In this document: in pieces, positions 7,735 to 15,828 of the stretch
Layout of the letters: the number at the start of each line of letters is the position of its first letter
How positions within the stretch are numbered: position 1 is the first letter of the stretch
Source: Erythrobacter sp. WG
GTDB taxonomy: Bacteria > Pseudomonadota > Alphaproteobacteria > Sphingomonadales > Sphingomonadaceae
DNA length: 42,500 nt
Direction of reading: 5' to 3'
NCBI RefSeq assembly: GCF_026586795.1
Contig: NZ_JAPFGY010000013.1
Span: 1-42,500 of the forward strand
The notes under the pieces: model-generated
What the model was told of the DNA's origin: nothing
Database searches by the model: none
Seen by the model: only the letters and a program-made list of their open reading frames with translations
Translations under genes and position numbers: made by a program

Positions 7735-9633
7735 ATGCCGAGTACGACGCTCGAAACTTTCGCCGCCTGGTCGAACTACCATCTCACCATTGGCGACCAG
7801 CCCGGTCCCGGACAGCCGCCGGCAATGACCGTCAAGCAGCAGCGCCGGCTGCACTGTGCCGATGTTGCGGATCTCGCGGTCGAGGAGACGATGAGCCAGA
7901 CGTCGGCACTGCTGATGGAGGCGCTGCACGATATCGCCAAGATGCGCAGCGAGCAGGGCCCGCTCAACCCGGTCCCCGGGCCGTTTGCCTCGGGCGTGGT
8001 GGGGCGCGGCTGGAGCTTCGCGCCGCTGATCGGCACGCCGACCTCGCAGATCGTCGCCGACGGGCTCAGCTGGTTCAGGATGCTGCCCGACGAACTGCGC
8101 CCCGCGCAGGGCCCCGCGCGGGGCGCCACGCTGTGCGTGTGCGGCGGGGGCACGCGGCTGCGCGAACTGGTGACCTGGGCCGAGCGCGAGGGCCATTCGA
8201 TCATCACCAGCGGCACCCATCTCGGGCCGACCATCGCCGGCGGCTTCGGCACGGCCAGCCACGGATCGCGGCTCGGCCACGGCGGCTTGCAGAACCTCGT
8301 GCGGGGGATGCACATCGTCACGGGCGAGGGGGACCACGTGTTCCTCCAGCACCCCGACTTCCCCGTGCTGGGCGACGCCGCCATCGCGAGCCTGGTCGCC
8401 GAAGTGCGCGCTGACGGCGGGCCTGCGCGCCCCGTCGCCTGCCGCGCGATCACCGATGCGGCGCATTTCGAGAACGCGCTGGTGCACCTCGGCTGCATGG
8501 GGATCGTGAGCGCGGTCGTGGTCGAACTGACGCCCAAGGAAGACCTTGCGGTGATGGCGTGGAAGCATCCGATCGACGCGGCATGGCTCGAACGGATCGC
8601 CAAGGGCGATTTCCAGGGGATCGCCGACCAGATGAACGCCGACGGCCGCGAGCCCTTGTTCTACGAGCTGACGATCGATCCGCAACCGGGCCCGGACAGC
8701 CGGGGCGGGGGCGGGGAGGCCGGGTCGGAGCTGGCGACGCACCTCCTCTACTTCGCGGCAGAGGGCACCGCGCCCCTGTCGATGCCCGGGCGCCGCCCGG
8801 TTCCGGCCGATGCCGTCGTCTCTCTCGCCAAGAACCTCTTCGCGCTGTCGCCGGACAAGGGGCCGCACGACTTCCTCGGCGACCCCCTCGAGGGCGATCC
8901 CGATCCCGACATCCTCGCCGCGCTCCGGACCCTCCTGCAAGGCGCCTCGAGCATCTTCGAGGAATACCTCGCGCAGGGCGGATTTGCCGCTCCGGCGCAG
9001 CCCTTCGACCCGGCGCAGGCGATCAGGCGCGGCAGCTGGGGCGAGATCCACGGCGACGAGATCACCGGCGCGGTTCCCGGCGCGCTCTACAACGCGTCCT
9101 TCGCCATTCCCCTCGCCGACGTGCCGGCAGCGGTCCCGGCCATCCGCAAGGCGGTCGCCGGACTGAGCCCCAGCTTCGTGTTCACGCTGCGGTTCCTCAA
9201 GAATCCGGCGGGCAGTCTCGCCTTCACCCGCTTTCCCGAATGCGCGGTGATCGAGATCGACGGTCTGTCGCCGCTCATCTGCGACATCGTGCTCGCGGTG
9301 TTCCGCAAGCTCGGCCCGGTCGATCCGCGCCTTGAGCGCGGCCTGCAGAAGCTCAGGGACACCCTGCCCACCGCCGCGTCGCTGGTGCGCAAGGCGCTCG
9401 ATGCGGCAGGGATCGAGCATTCGCTGCACTGGGCGAAGCTGGGCGGTCTCGACGCGGCCAAGGTCGCCGCCGATTTCGGCCCGCGCCCGGACCAGCCCTC
9501 GAAGATCGCTGCCTGGCAGGCCACGCGCGAGACCCTGCTGCGCGATCCTGTGGCGCGCGATATGTTCCGCAACGGCGCAGCGGTCCGCTACGGTCTGGTG
9601 CCCGGCCTGCCGGGCGAAGATCTGCCGGCCTGA
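7735..9633 (+). CDS. FAD-binding oxidoreductase of the VAO/PCMH family
   Basis: The 632-residue product looks like a sugar-lactone/alcohol oxidase-type flavoenzyme. The FAD-binding PCMH domain occupies roughly residues 75-265: GVVGRGWSFAPLIGTPTSQI (in place of GSGHSW), LCVCGGGTRLRELVTWAERE, SIITSGTHLGPTIAGGFGTA, then SHGS (as in the GTHGS motif of aldonolactone oxidases). The long C-terminal half is a substrate domain with no recognised motif. The ATG at 7735 follows a GGGGGG stretch and begins the conserved part; earlier in-frame codons overlap the divergent patatin gene. No signal peptide is seen. The substrate is unknown. Confidence 0.8.
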   Translation: MPSTTLETFAAWSNYHLTIGDQPGPGQPPAMTVKQQRRLHCADVADLAVEETMSQTSALLMEALHDIAKMRSEQGPLNPVPGPFASGVVGRGWSFAPLIGTPTSQIVADGLSWFRMLPDELRPAQGPARGATLCVCGGGTRLRELVTWAEREGHSIITSGTHLGPTIAGGFGTASHGSRLGHGGLQNLVRGMHIVTGEGDHVFLQHPDFPVLGDAAIASLVAEVRADGGPARPVACRAITDAAHFENALVHLGCMGIVSAVVVELTPKEDLAVMAWKHPIDAAWLERIAKGDFQGIADQMNADGREPLFYELTIDPQPGPDSRGGGGEAGSELATHLLYFAAEGTAPLSMPGRRPVPADAVVSLAKNLFALSPDKGPHDFLGDPLEGDPDPDILAALRTLLQGASSIFEEYLAQGGFAAPAQPFDPAQAIRRGSWGEIHGDEITGAVPGALYNASFAIPLADVPAAVPAIRKAVAGLSPSFVFTLRFLKNPAGSLAFTRFPECAVIEIDGLSPLICDIVLAVFRKLGPVDPRLERGLQKLRDTLPTAASLVRKALDAAGIEHSLHWAKLGGLDAAKVAADFGPRPDQPSKIAAWQATRETLLRDPVARDMFRNGAAVRYGLVPGLPGEDLPA

Positions 9634-9768
9634 GAGAGGCCTGGTCGGCCATGACAGCGATGCCGCCGCTTCCTCACCGGGTCGCGGACGGCAGCGTCTC
9701 CGATCAGATCCCTGCCCGCAGCGCTGCGGGCGGTGCTTGCGGCAAGGAAGCGGTCAGTCAGAGAGGAA
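9634..9768. other. non-coding gap before the island boundary
   Basis: I see no gene here. The only structure is a perfect 16-bp palindrome at 9715-9730 (CCCGCAGCGCTGCGGG); it has no loop and no T-run, so it is not a convincing terminator. Confidence 0.5.
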
Positions 9769-9788
9769 GGTGGCGGAGACGGAGGGAT
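9769..9788 (+). repeat. attL-like direct repeat of the tRNA-Ser 3' end
   Basis: This 20-bp copy of GGTGGCGGAGACGGAGGGAT matches the complement of the tRNA-Ser acceptor stem, CCA end and part of the T arm. No other tRNA-like structure follows, so it is a displaced 3' fragment rather than a second tRNA. Its orientation matches the copy at 22262-22281. Confidence 0.7.
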
Positions 9789-10222
9789 ACTCGCCCTGCG
9801 TGTTGCGCTGATGCAAAAACAGTGACTTAGGCAATCGGAACCTACTGAGATTGTAGCAAAGATTGTAGCATTGGGACCCCATCTTTGGTCTGCTCACGGC
9901 AATCTCTGCAAGAAAGCCGACATCCTACTTTCAGTCAGGGCATTGACAGTTCTCGCCCCAGAGGCAGTCGTTCGCGATCGTCAACGAAGACGTCTGCTTC
10001 CGCCGAAAGCCGCCGTGCCGCTTTTGGGATTGCGCACGGGCGCTGCTTATGACTGCAGATGGGTGGGGAGCTGCCGGACCAATTTGGAGCGCATGACGGG
10101 AATTGCTGCCGTAGATCGCAGCCTTGGCAATGCGTCGCTGCTCGACAAGACCGCCCTGCATGATGCCTCGTTCAAGCCGGATGGGGCTTCGAACAGCGTG
10201 GCCACGCTGTTGCGACACAAAG
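9789..10222. other. gene-free left end of the island
   Basis: There is no supportable gene in these 434 bases. Base composition is less G+C-rich than the surroundings. Open frames (for example 9871-10311 on the plus strand) have no recognisable domain and run into the antisense of the receptor gene. Paired TTGTAGCA motifs lie at 9851-9870. The rest looks like decayed island sequence. Confidence 0.5.
9851..9870 (+). repeat. paired TTGTAGCA motif, left island end (possible integrase arm sites)
   Basis: TTGTAGCA occurs at 9851-9858 and 9863-9870, a period of 12 bp. The same arrangement with one changed base lies at 22179-22198. Their position just inside each end suggests arm-type recombinase sites; this is an inference. 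Confidence 0.5.
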
Positions 10223-11422
10223 CTAGAACAACTCGATCTTCGGAGCGGCCGAGGCGGCCGGTCCGCCCGCTGATGCGAAGCGCGCGTGAACGAGTCTCTG
10301 GCTTTCCATGACATAGTTTTGCTGCTGCTCTTCGAGCAGGTCTGCAACGCTGCGCGACGGGCCGGCGCCTTGGTATGAACAGACCGCGAGCTTCCCGAGT
10401 TCCCCAAGGGCACACCCTACCTGCTCCAGGCGTTGGCGTGTCACATCCTCGAACTGTAGTCGCCCGAGCATGTCGGAGAGGGTGCATACGATCTCGCTGT
10501 GCCCGGCTTCCATGACTTGCATGAGTTCTGAAAGTCGGGCGCTGACCGTGGCGGCATCATCCTGCGCGCGTTCCAAGTCGCGGACAAGATTGAGGACATC
10601 ATCTCGATGCCCGCCTTCGCGAGTCGGCAGGGCAGCAACGATCTGTGTTTGCATTCGGTCGGCGAAGAAGTTGATGCTGGCGCTAACCTCGCGCGCGCCA
10701 TCGGCGGTCTGCGTGGCAAGTGCCCGCATCTCGGTCGCGATCAAACCGAAGGCCGCCCCCATTTCACCGTGGCGGTGGGCTTCCACCGACGCGTTGATGG
10801 CAAGGAAGAACGCCTTGTCGGCGACCTGAGAGATCACGTCGAGCGCGCTGCGCAGCTCCTGAAACTCATGCGCCAGAGACTGGAGCCCGGCATAGTTTTC
10901 GGTGATCGTGCGGTCCCGCTCGGCCAGCATTCCACCCAGCTGGCTGATGATTGCTCCCGGCACCTTGAGGACATCGCGCATCGTTTCCACGCCCGCAAGC
11001 GAGTGACCGATGCGCTCACGCTGCCCGATCGAGAGGCGGTTGATGGCCTCTACCTGCGTGACCACCGCCGTCACGCCTACGGCAACATCCTGCTGCACGC
11101 CTTCTATCTGGCCGCGCAGGGTCTCAAGGAAGGTCTGTGCCGCGGCCAAGTCCCTGCGCGTGCGCTCCGGCAGCTCGTCTCGGTGCAGCACTGCCACGTT
11201 GCTGGCGATCTTCTGCCAATCGCTGGCACGACGCTTAAACGGTCCAAAGATGGGCGCGGGCGCGGGCCGCTGCCTTTGCCCGAGCACGAAAGCACAGCCT
11301 GCGGCGATCATTATCCCGACAATCGCTCCATCGCCTGCTGCCGTCGCTCCCAGACCAGCGCTCGCAAGCAGCAGCATGCCCACGAACCATGGAACCGGGC
11401 GAGGAGGGCGTTCGAAAGCCAT
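10223..11422 (-). CDS. membrane-anchored chemoreceptor-like protein with CheZ-like DxxxQ motif
   Basis: The 399-residue product has two hydrophobic segments near the N-terminus (about 11-28 and 31-48) with almost no periplasmic loop, then a long helical cytoplasmic part. Residues 203-240 (KAFFLAINASVEAHRHGE, AAFGLIATEMRALATQ) are a degenerate receptor hairpin tip. Further on, LGRLQFEDVTRQRLEQV places Asp326 and Gln330 in the DxxxQ spacing used by CheZ phosphatase (D143/Q147 in E. coli), followed by a ~69-residue linker and a C-terminal end (PKIELF) that may be a CheY-binding peptide. No other phosphatase gene is in the cluster. It is the last gene of the operon. The receptor/phosphatase role is inferred. 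Confidence 0.7.
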   Translation of the reverse strand: MAFERPPRPVPWFVGMLLLASAGLGATAAGDGAIVGIMIAAGCAFVLGQRQRPAPAPIFGPFKRRASDWQKIASNVAVLHRDELPERTRRDLAAAQTFLETLRGQIEGVQQDVAVGVTAVVTQVEAINRLSIGQRERIGHSLAGVETMRDVLKVPGAIISQLGGMLAERDRTITENYAGLQSLAHEFQELRSALDVISQVADKAFFLAINASVEAHRHGEMGAAFGLIATEMRALATQTADGAREVSASINFFADRMQTQIVAALPTREGGHRDDVLNLVRDLERAQDDAATVSARLSELMQVMEAGHSEIVCTLSDMLGRLQFEDVTRQRLEQVGCALGELGKLAVCSYQGAGPSRSVADLLEEQQQNYVMESQRLVHARFASAGGPAASAAPKIELF

Positions 11423-11443
11423 GGCGCTAAAGCTCCGTCCCGG

Positions 11444-11821
11444 TCAGGCAGCGGCGGGGAGCACTTGCCGGATCACACCCAGAAGGTCAGGACCGGATAG
11501 CGGCTTCACCAGCCAGCCGGTTGCGCCGAGGCTGCGGCTTTCATCGCGCTTGGCCTGATCGCTCTCAGTGGTGAGGGTCAGGATCGGGATGAAGCGGCAG
11601 GACGGCAAGGCACGGGCAGCGCGGATGAATTCCAGCCCGCCCATGTTCGGCATGTTAATGTCGGTAATGATTAAATGCGGCCGCAGCCCCCCTTGCAGGA
11701 TCGCGAGCGCCTGGCTGCCGTCGCTGGCGGACTCGACAGTGAAGCCGTTCATTTCCAGCGTCGCCCGAAGGCTCATGATCATCGTCGGGGAATCGTCCAC
11801 GATCAGGATTGTCTTGCTCAC
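11444..11821 (-). CDS. cheY: CheY-like single-domain response regulator
   Basis: This is a 125-residue receiver domain with no output domain. The acidic pair Asp9/Asp10, phosphoacceptor Asp54 (LIITDINMPNMGG), Thr84/Thr85 (LTLTTES) and Lys106 (LVKPLS) are all present. As a lone receiver near CheA it should take phosphate from the kinase and act on an unknown output. It lies 22 bp upstream of the receptor/CheZ-like gene and about 100 bp downstream of the small STAS-like gene, in the same leftward operon. It is clearly different in sequence from the other CheY (14520-14954), so the two probably have distinct roles, such as output and phosphate sink. Confidence 0.9.
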   Translation of the reverse strand: MSKTILIVDDSPTMIMSLRATLEMNGFTVESASDGSQALAILQGGLRPHLIITDINMPNMGGLEFIRAARALPSCRFIPILTLTTESDQAKRDESRSLGATGWLVKPLSGPDLLGVIRQVLPAAA

Positions 11822-11923
11822 TGATGATGCTCCTTCTTGGCGCGAGGCCCTTGCCGACGCGGGGCGACGCGCAAACCTAGACCGAGCGACGCGTATGGAT
11901 CGCCAGCGATACGCTCAGCATGA

Positions 11924-12241
11924 TCACGTAGCGGCCGCAGCCTTGCGACGGCGGCGTGGGGCGCGGGCCGCTTTCTGAGGAGGCGCTTCGGGCGGGAGCG
12001 GGACGGGAGCGGGCAGCGCCGCATCGAGCCATAGCCCCAGAGCGGGATCGGCCGGGCGCGCGACAATCTGCGGGGCGAGAGCCATGAGACATTGCAGCAC
12101 CGCCGCATGCAGCCCGGCGCAGGCGGCAAGATTGGCCTCGCGCGCCCGGCCCGTCACCAGCCATTCGGCCAGATCATGCGCCTCTTCGACCGTGCAATGG
12201 CCCTCGAGCACCGCGCAGGCTCTGTCCAATCGCATCGGCAT
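11924..12241 (-). CDS. small STAS-like protein of the chemosensory operon
   Basis: The 105-residue product has a short N-terminal domain that weakly resembles a STAS fold (RACAVLEGHCTVEEAHDLAE, then LAACAGLHAAVLQCLMALAP, where STAS proteins have the VDLS.C..LHTA region). A Pro-rich linker and a strongly basic tail (RAPRRRRKAAAA) follow. The ATG at 12241 shares one base with the cheA stop (TGATG), showing tight coupling. A role as a pathway adaptor or competitor of receptor signalling is possible but not shown by the sequence. An alternative GTG start lies one codon upstream. Confidence 0.5.
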   Translation of the reverse strand: MPMRLDRACAVLEGHCTVEEAHDLAEWLVTGRAREANLAACAGLHAAVLQCLMALAPQIVARPADPALGLWLDAALPAPVPLPPEAPPQKAARAPRRRRKAAAAT

Positions 12242-14529
12242 CACAGCATCTCCTTCAGATTGAGCACCAGCAGCACCCGCCCGTCGCCCAGCACAGCAGT
12301 GCCAGAAAAGCCGCTCATGTTGGCGAGGATCCCGGAGAAGGGCTTGAGGATGATGTCCATGCTGGTGCCGAAATCGTCGACCACCAGTCCCACCATGGCA
12401 TCACCAAGCCGCAGGATCAGCACGGATTCCAGAGGGGGGTGATGCGGCTCCATGCCCAGCATTGCCCGAAGGCGCACCAGCGGGATGACCGTATCGCGCA
12501 GCACTATCGCCTCGGCGGCCTTGAGGCGGCGGATCGCAGCGGGATCGGCGCGCACTGTCTCAACCACGAGGTCCATCGGCACGCCATAGGCCTGCCCGGC
12601 AAGATCGATGGTCAGCACCCGCGTCACCGCCATCGACAGAGGCAGCCGCAGGCGCACGGTGGTGCCCTCGCCGTGCTGGCTGCGCAAGGTCACCTCGCCG
12701 CCCAGCCGTTCGACGACGCTGCGCACCGCGTCCATCCCCACCCCGCGTCCCGACAGGTCGGAGATAGTCTCGGCGGTCGAGAAGCCGGGGAGGAACACCA
12801 GCTGCACGGCCTGTTCGTCGGTCAGCTGCGCGGCGCGTTCGGCATCGATCAGCCCGCGCTCGATCGCCTTGGCACGCACGCGGCTCGGATCGACCCCGCG
12901 GCCATCGTCGCTCACGGCGATCACCACGCTGTCGCCTTCCTGCGAGGCGACCAGCCGCACCGTCGCGACCTCGGGCTTGCCGGCTGCACGCCGCGCCGCT
13001 CCGCTCTCGATCCCGTGATCAAGGCTGTTGCGCAGGATGTGGGTGAGCGGTTCGGCAAGCGCCTCGATCACGTTCTTGTCGGCCTCGGTTGTCTCCCCCT
13101 CGACCACCAGCTGAACCCGCTTGTCCTGCTTGCGGGCGATATCGCGCACCAGCCGGGGGAAGCGCTTGAACAGGTCGGAAACGGGCATCATGCGGATACC
13201 CATGACCGCGCCCTGCATCTGCCGGGTGATCCGATCGATGACTGCGTACTTGTCCTTGATCTCGCGGGCGAGCTCGCGGCTGCCGAAGCGGTTCTCGGCA
13301 TCGCGGGCGAGGAAGGGGAGTGCGTTCTTGGCGACCACAAGTTCGCCCACGAGGTTCATCAGCATATCGATCCGCCCCTGTTCGACCCTGAGGGTGCGCT
13401 CGGCGGTATCGGGGCGGGAGGGGCCTGCGATCGGGGCGGCATCGCCCGGCGTGTCGGCGACGACGGCGGCGGCGTCATCGGCGGGCGGGCCGGGTGCCAG
13501 CAACGCCGCGACGGCGACGGCAAGGGCCTCTGCGTCGGGTGCATCGCCAAACGGCACGGGACGGCCGAGCGCTGCGCACAGGTTGCGCAAGGTCGCCGCG
13601 ATATCGTCCACCTGCCCCGCGCGGGCAGGCTCGGCGAGGGCGCGGCGCTGGGCCTCGACCAGTTCGGCGGCGAGTGGCGGGAGCGCGGCGGCGGCGGGCC
13701 CGGCGGCGGCGGGTGAGGGCGCCACCTCGTCCAGCAGGCCGATAGTCACCGCATCGGGCATGTAGCGGAAGTGCTCCTCCACCGCCTCGACCGGGGCGCA
13801 GGAGGCAAGGCGGATGCGCAGGTTGCAGACGTAGGGATCGAACAGCGGCGCAGCGGGCCAGTCCTCGCGCGGGGCGATGGCGAACCACACCAGGCCGGGC
13901 AGCGTCCGGGCGACATGCAGCGGGTCCTCGCCGCTGAAGAAGCAGGTGGCATCGGGGCAATACTCCACCGTCACCAGCGGGCCATCCTGTCCACCGGCGT
14001 CACGGATCGCGGCGACTTGCGCCTCGGCCCAGTCATGGCGGATGCGCCCGCCAGCCGCCGCGGCAGGCTGCGCGGGACCGTCGGTCTGCTCCAGCCGCAG
14101 ACGGTAAGCCCCGGCAAAGCGCCGTGCGATCTCCATTGCCGTGGGCGGCAATGCGCCGCCCTGCTGGAACAGCCCGATCCACTGGCCGACATGGTCCAGC
14201 CCCTCGAGCAGTTCGTCGGCCGCCGCACCGTCCATCCGCACCCGGCCTTCACGCATCGCGCCGAGCAGGTCCTCGCCCGCATGGACGAGATGCACCAGCG
14301 CAGGCAGATCAAACAGGCCGGCCGCCCCCTTGATCGAATGCACGGCGCGGAACAGGGCGTTGATCGCCCCCTGATCGCCGGGATCGCGTTCCAGCGCCAG
14401 CAGGGCGTCCCCGGCCTCTTCCAGCAGAGCGCGGCTTTCCTCGACAAAACTCGCAGCAAGTGCGGCCTGTTCTGCCCCGACCTGCAGCGTGGGCGGCGGG
14501 GACGGGGATTGGGGCGGCTTCAGCGGCAT
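12241..14529 (-). CDS. cheA: chemotaxis histidine kinase CheA
   Basis: The 762-residue kinase has the CheA order: Hpt/P1 (residues ~20-125, phospho-acceptor His64 in AVHSIKGAAG), an extra module (~185-260: VEYCPDATCFFSGEDPL, WPAAPLFDPYVCNLRI, EHFRYMPDAV) in the place of P2, an acidic Ala/Pro-rich linker, the P3 dimerisation helices (RIDMLMNLVGELVVAKNAL), the P4 ATPase (N box HILRNSLDHGIE, G1 DDGRGVD, G2 GRGVGMD) and a C-terminal CheW-like P5 domain. It should autophosphorylate in response to the island receptors and feed the two CheY proteins and CheB. Its start overlaps the upstream cheY by 10 bp. Confidence 0.95.
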   Translation of the reverse strand: MPLKPPQSPSPPPTLQVGAEQAALAASFVEESRALLEEAGDALLALERDPGDQGAINALFRAVHSIKGAAGLFDLPALVHLVHAGEDLLGAMREGRVRMDGAAADELLEGLDHVGQWIGLFQQGGALPPTAMEIARRFAGAYRLRLEQTDGPAQPAAAAGGRIRHDWAEAQVAAIRDAGGQDGPLVTVEYCPDATCFFSGEDPLHVARTLPGLVWFAIAPREDWPAAPLFDPYVCNLRIRLASCAPVEAVEEHFRYMPDAVTIGLLDEVAPSPAAAGPAAAALPPLAAELVEAQRRALAEPARAGQVDDIAATLRNLCAALGRPVPFGDAPDAEALAVAVAALLAPGPPADDAAAVVADTPGDAAPIAGPSRPDTAERTLRVEQGRIDMLMNLVGELVVAKNALPFLARDAENRFGSRELAREIKDKYAVIDRITRQMQGAVMGIRMMPVSDLFKRFPRLVRDIARKQDKRVQLVVEGETTEADKNVIEALAEPLTHILRNSLDHGIESGAARRAAGKPEVATVRLVASQEGDSVVIAVSDDGRGVDPSRVRAKAIERGLIDAERAAQLTDEQAVQLVFLPGFSTAETISDLSGRGVGMDAVRSVVERLGGEVTLRSQHGEGTTVRLRLPLSMAVTRVLTIDLAGQAYGVPMDLVVETVRADPAAIRRLKAAEAIVLRDTVIPLVRLRAMLGMEPHHPPLESVLILRLGDAMVGLVVDDFGTSMDIILKPFSGILANMSGFSGTAVLGDGRVLLVLNLKEML

Positions 14530-14954
14530 GGCACACCTGTCATCAGTTGGACCGTGGCAATGAAACGGTCCGGATCGATCGGCTTGGGAAGGTAGAAATT
14601 TGTCCCCGCCCGATAGGCGCGCGCGATATCCTCACCCGCCTGTTCGGTGCTGAGCATTACCGCCGGGATCGCGCACAGCTCCGGCCGGCGGCGCGCCTCG
14701 GCAAGGAAGGTGTAGCCGTCCATCTTCTGCATGTTGATGTCGACCACGAACAGGTCGAAGCGCTCCTCAAGCGCCTGTTCTAGCGCTTCGAGCCCGTTTA
14801 TCGCCTCGGCGACGGCAAATCCCGCAGGGGTTAGCAGGCTGGTGCAGAACAGGCGCACGGTCAGGCTGTCGTCAATCACCAGCACCCGACGCGGTGACGG
14901 GTTGGCGGCAGCATCGGCGGGCGCATCGGCAAGCAACTGGGGCATCGTCGTCAT
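14520..14954 (-). CDS. cheY: CheY-like response regulator
   Basis: This 144-residue receiver protein has a ~20-residue Ala/Pro-rich N-terminal extension. The acidic pair (VLVIDDS), phosphoacceptor Asp72, Ser/Thr (MLSTEQ) and Lys (YLPKPIDP) are intact. The loop after the phospho-Asp reads NMQKMDG, with Gln where most receivers have Pro. It overlaps cheA by 10 bp and cheR by an ATGA, so it is a core member of the operon and a likely direct CheA partner. Confidence 0.9.
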   Translation of the reverse strand: MTTMPQLLADAPADAAANPSPRRVLVIDDSLTVRLFCTSLLTPAGFAVAEAINGLEALEQALEERFDLFVVDINMQKMDGYTFLAEARRRPELCAIPAVMLSTEQAGEDIARAYRAGTNFYLPKPIDPDRFIATVQLMTGVPCR

Positions 14955-15826
14955 GGCAGCGGCCTTTGGTGAACGAGGGCTTCGGGGAACTTGCGGGGGC
15001 TGAACAGGGCGGACACGCGGCTCATGCTCTCCGAATGGCCGAGCGCGATGAAGCCGCCTGGGTTGAGCGCATCATAGAACAGGTCGGCCGCCCGGCGGCG
15101 CGACAGGTCGTCGAAATAGATCAGGAGGTTGCGGCAGAAGATCACGTCGATCCGCCGCATCCGCGCCATCGCCAACGGGTCCGAGACGTTGATCAGGCCG
15201 AAATCGACCGATTCACGCAGATCGGCGATCACCTGCCAGCGATCATCGCCGACCGGGCGAAAATAGCCGTCGCGGATGCGCGGGGTGACGCGGTGCATGC
15301 TGCGCGCGCCGTAAATGCCCTCACGTGCCTCGGCGAGAGCGCGGCTGTCGATGTCGGAAGCGATGATCTCGATATCGAAATCGCTTGCCCTTGACCAGTT
15401 CTCTAGCACCGCGATCGCGATCGAATAGGGCTCCTCCCCGGTCGAACAGGGGATCGACCAGATGCGGATGCGATCACGGCGCGGGTCCTTGCGGTCGGCG
15501 ATCTCGTTGAGCATGTGCCGGGTCAGGCAGTCGAGCTGGTAATCCTCGCGGAAGAAATAGGTCTCGTTGACCGTCATCGCGTTGATCAGCGCCTGCATTT
15601 CGGCGCCGTCGTGCTCGAACTTCACCAGCGAGAGATATTCGCGCAAGGATGCGCAGCCGGTCGCCGCGATCCGTTCTTGAAGGCGCTTGTCGATGAAGTA
15701 GCGGCGGCTGGCATCGAGGCTGATGCCGGTCTTGCGATAGAAGAAGTCGCAGAACGCGATTACGTCCTCGACCACCAGGGCCGGTTCGGCGCCCTGGTTT
15801 GCGCGCAGGGGGGACGAGGTGGCCAC
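14951..15826 (-). CDS. cheR: chemoreceptor glutamate methyltransferase CheR
   Basis: The 291-residue product is an SAM-dependent methyltransferase that adds methyl groups to receptor glutamates for adaptation. Seen in order are the all-helical N-terminal domain (YRKTGISLDASRRYFIDKRL, NETYFFREDYQ), SAM motif I IWSIPCSTGEEPYSIA, ASDIDSRALAEAREGIY and FCRNLLIYFD. The GTG at 15826 is chosen because it lies two bases after the HEAT-repeat gene stop and gives a normal CheR length; a longer frame upstream is antisense-like and Arg-rich. There is no TPR or pentapeptide-binding extension. Confidence 0.93.
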   Translation of the reverse strand: MATSSPLRANQGAEPALVVEDVIAFCDFFYRKTGISLDASRRYFIDKRLQERIAATGCASLREYLSLVKFEHDGAEMQALINAMTVNETYFFREDYQLDCLTRHMLNEIADRKDPRRDRIRIWSIPCSTGEEPYSIAIAVLENWSRASDFDIEIIASDIDSRALAEAREGIYGARSMHRVTPRIRDGYFRPVGDDRWQVIADLRESVDFGLINVSDPLAMARMRRIDVIFCRNLLIYFDDLSRRRAADLFYDALNPGGFIALGHSESMSRVSALFSPRKFPEALVHQRPLP

Positions 15827-15828
15827 GC

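Noticed and set aside
5337..8414. Very long plus-strand open frame across the patatin gene
   Set aside because: It runs antisense to the patatin lipoprotein and enters the FAD oxidoreductase in the wrong frame. High G+C content alone explains its length.
9715..9730. Perfect 16-bp palindrome as terminator of the FAD oxidoreductase gene
   Set aside because: It has no loop and no T-run; it may simply be chance in G+C-rich DNA.
9871..10311. Possible small gene at the left island end
   Set aside because: No domain, no ribosome-binding site, and its end lies antisense to the receptor-like gene.
12439..13716. Long plus-strand open frame opposite cheA
   Set aside because: It is antisense to a clear CheA and has a composition typical of a shadow frame (His/Arg/Gly-rich, no domain).
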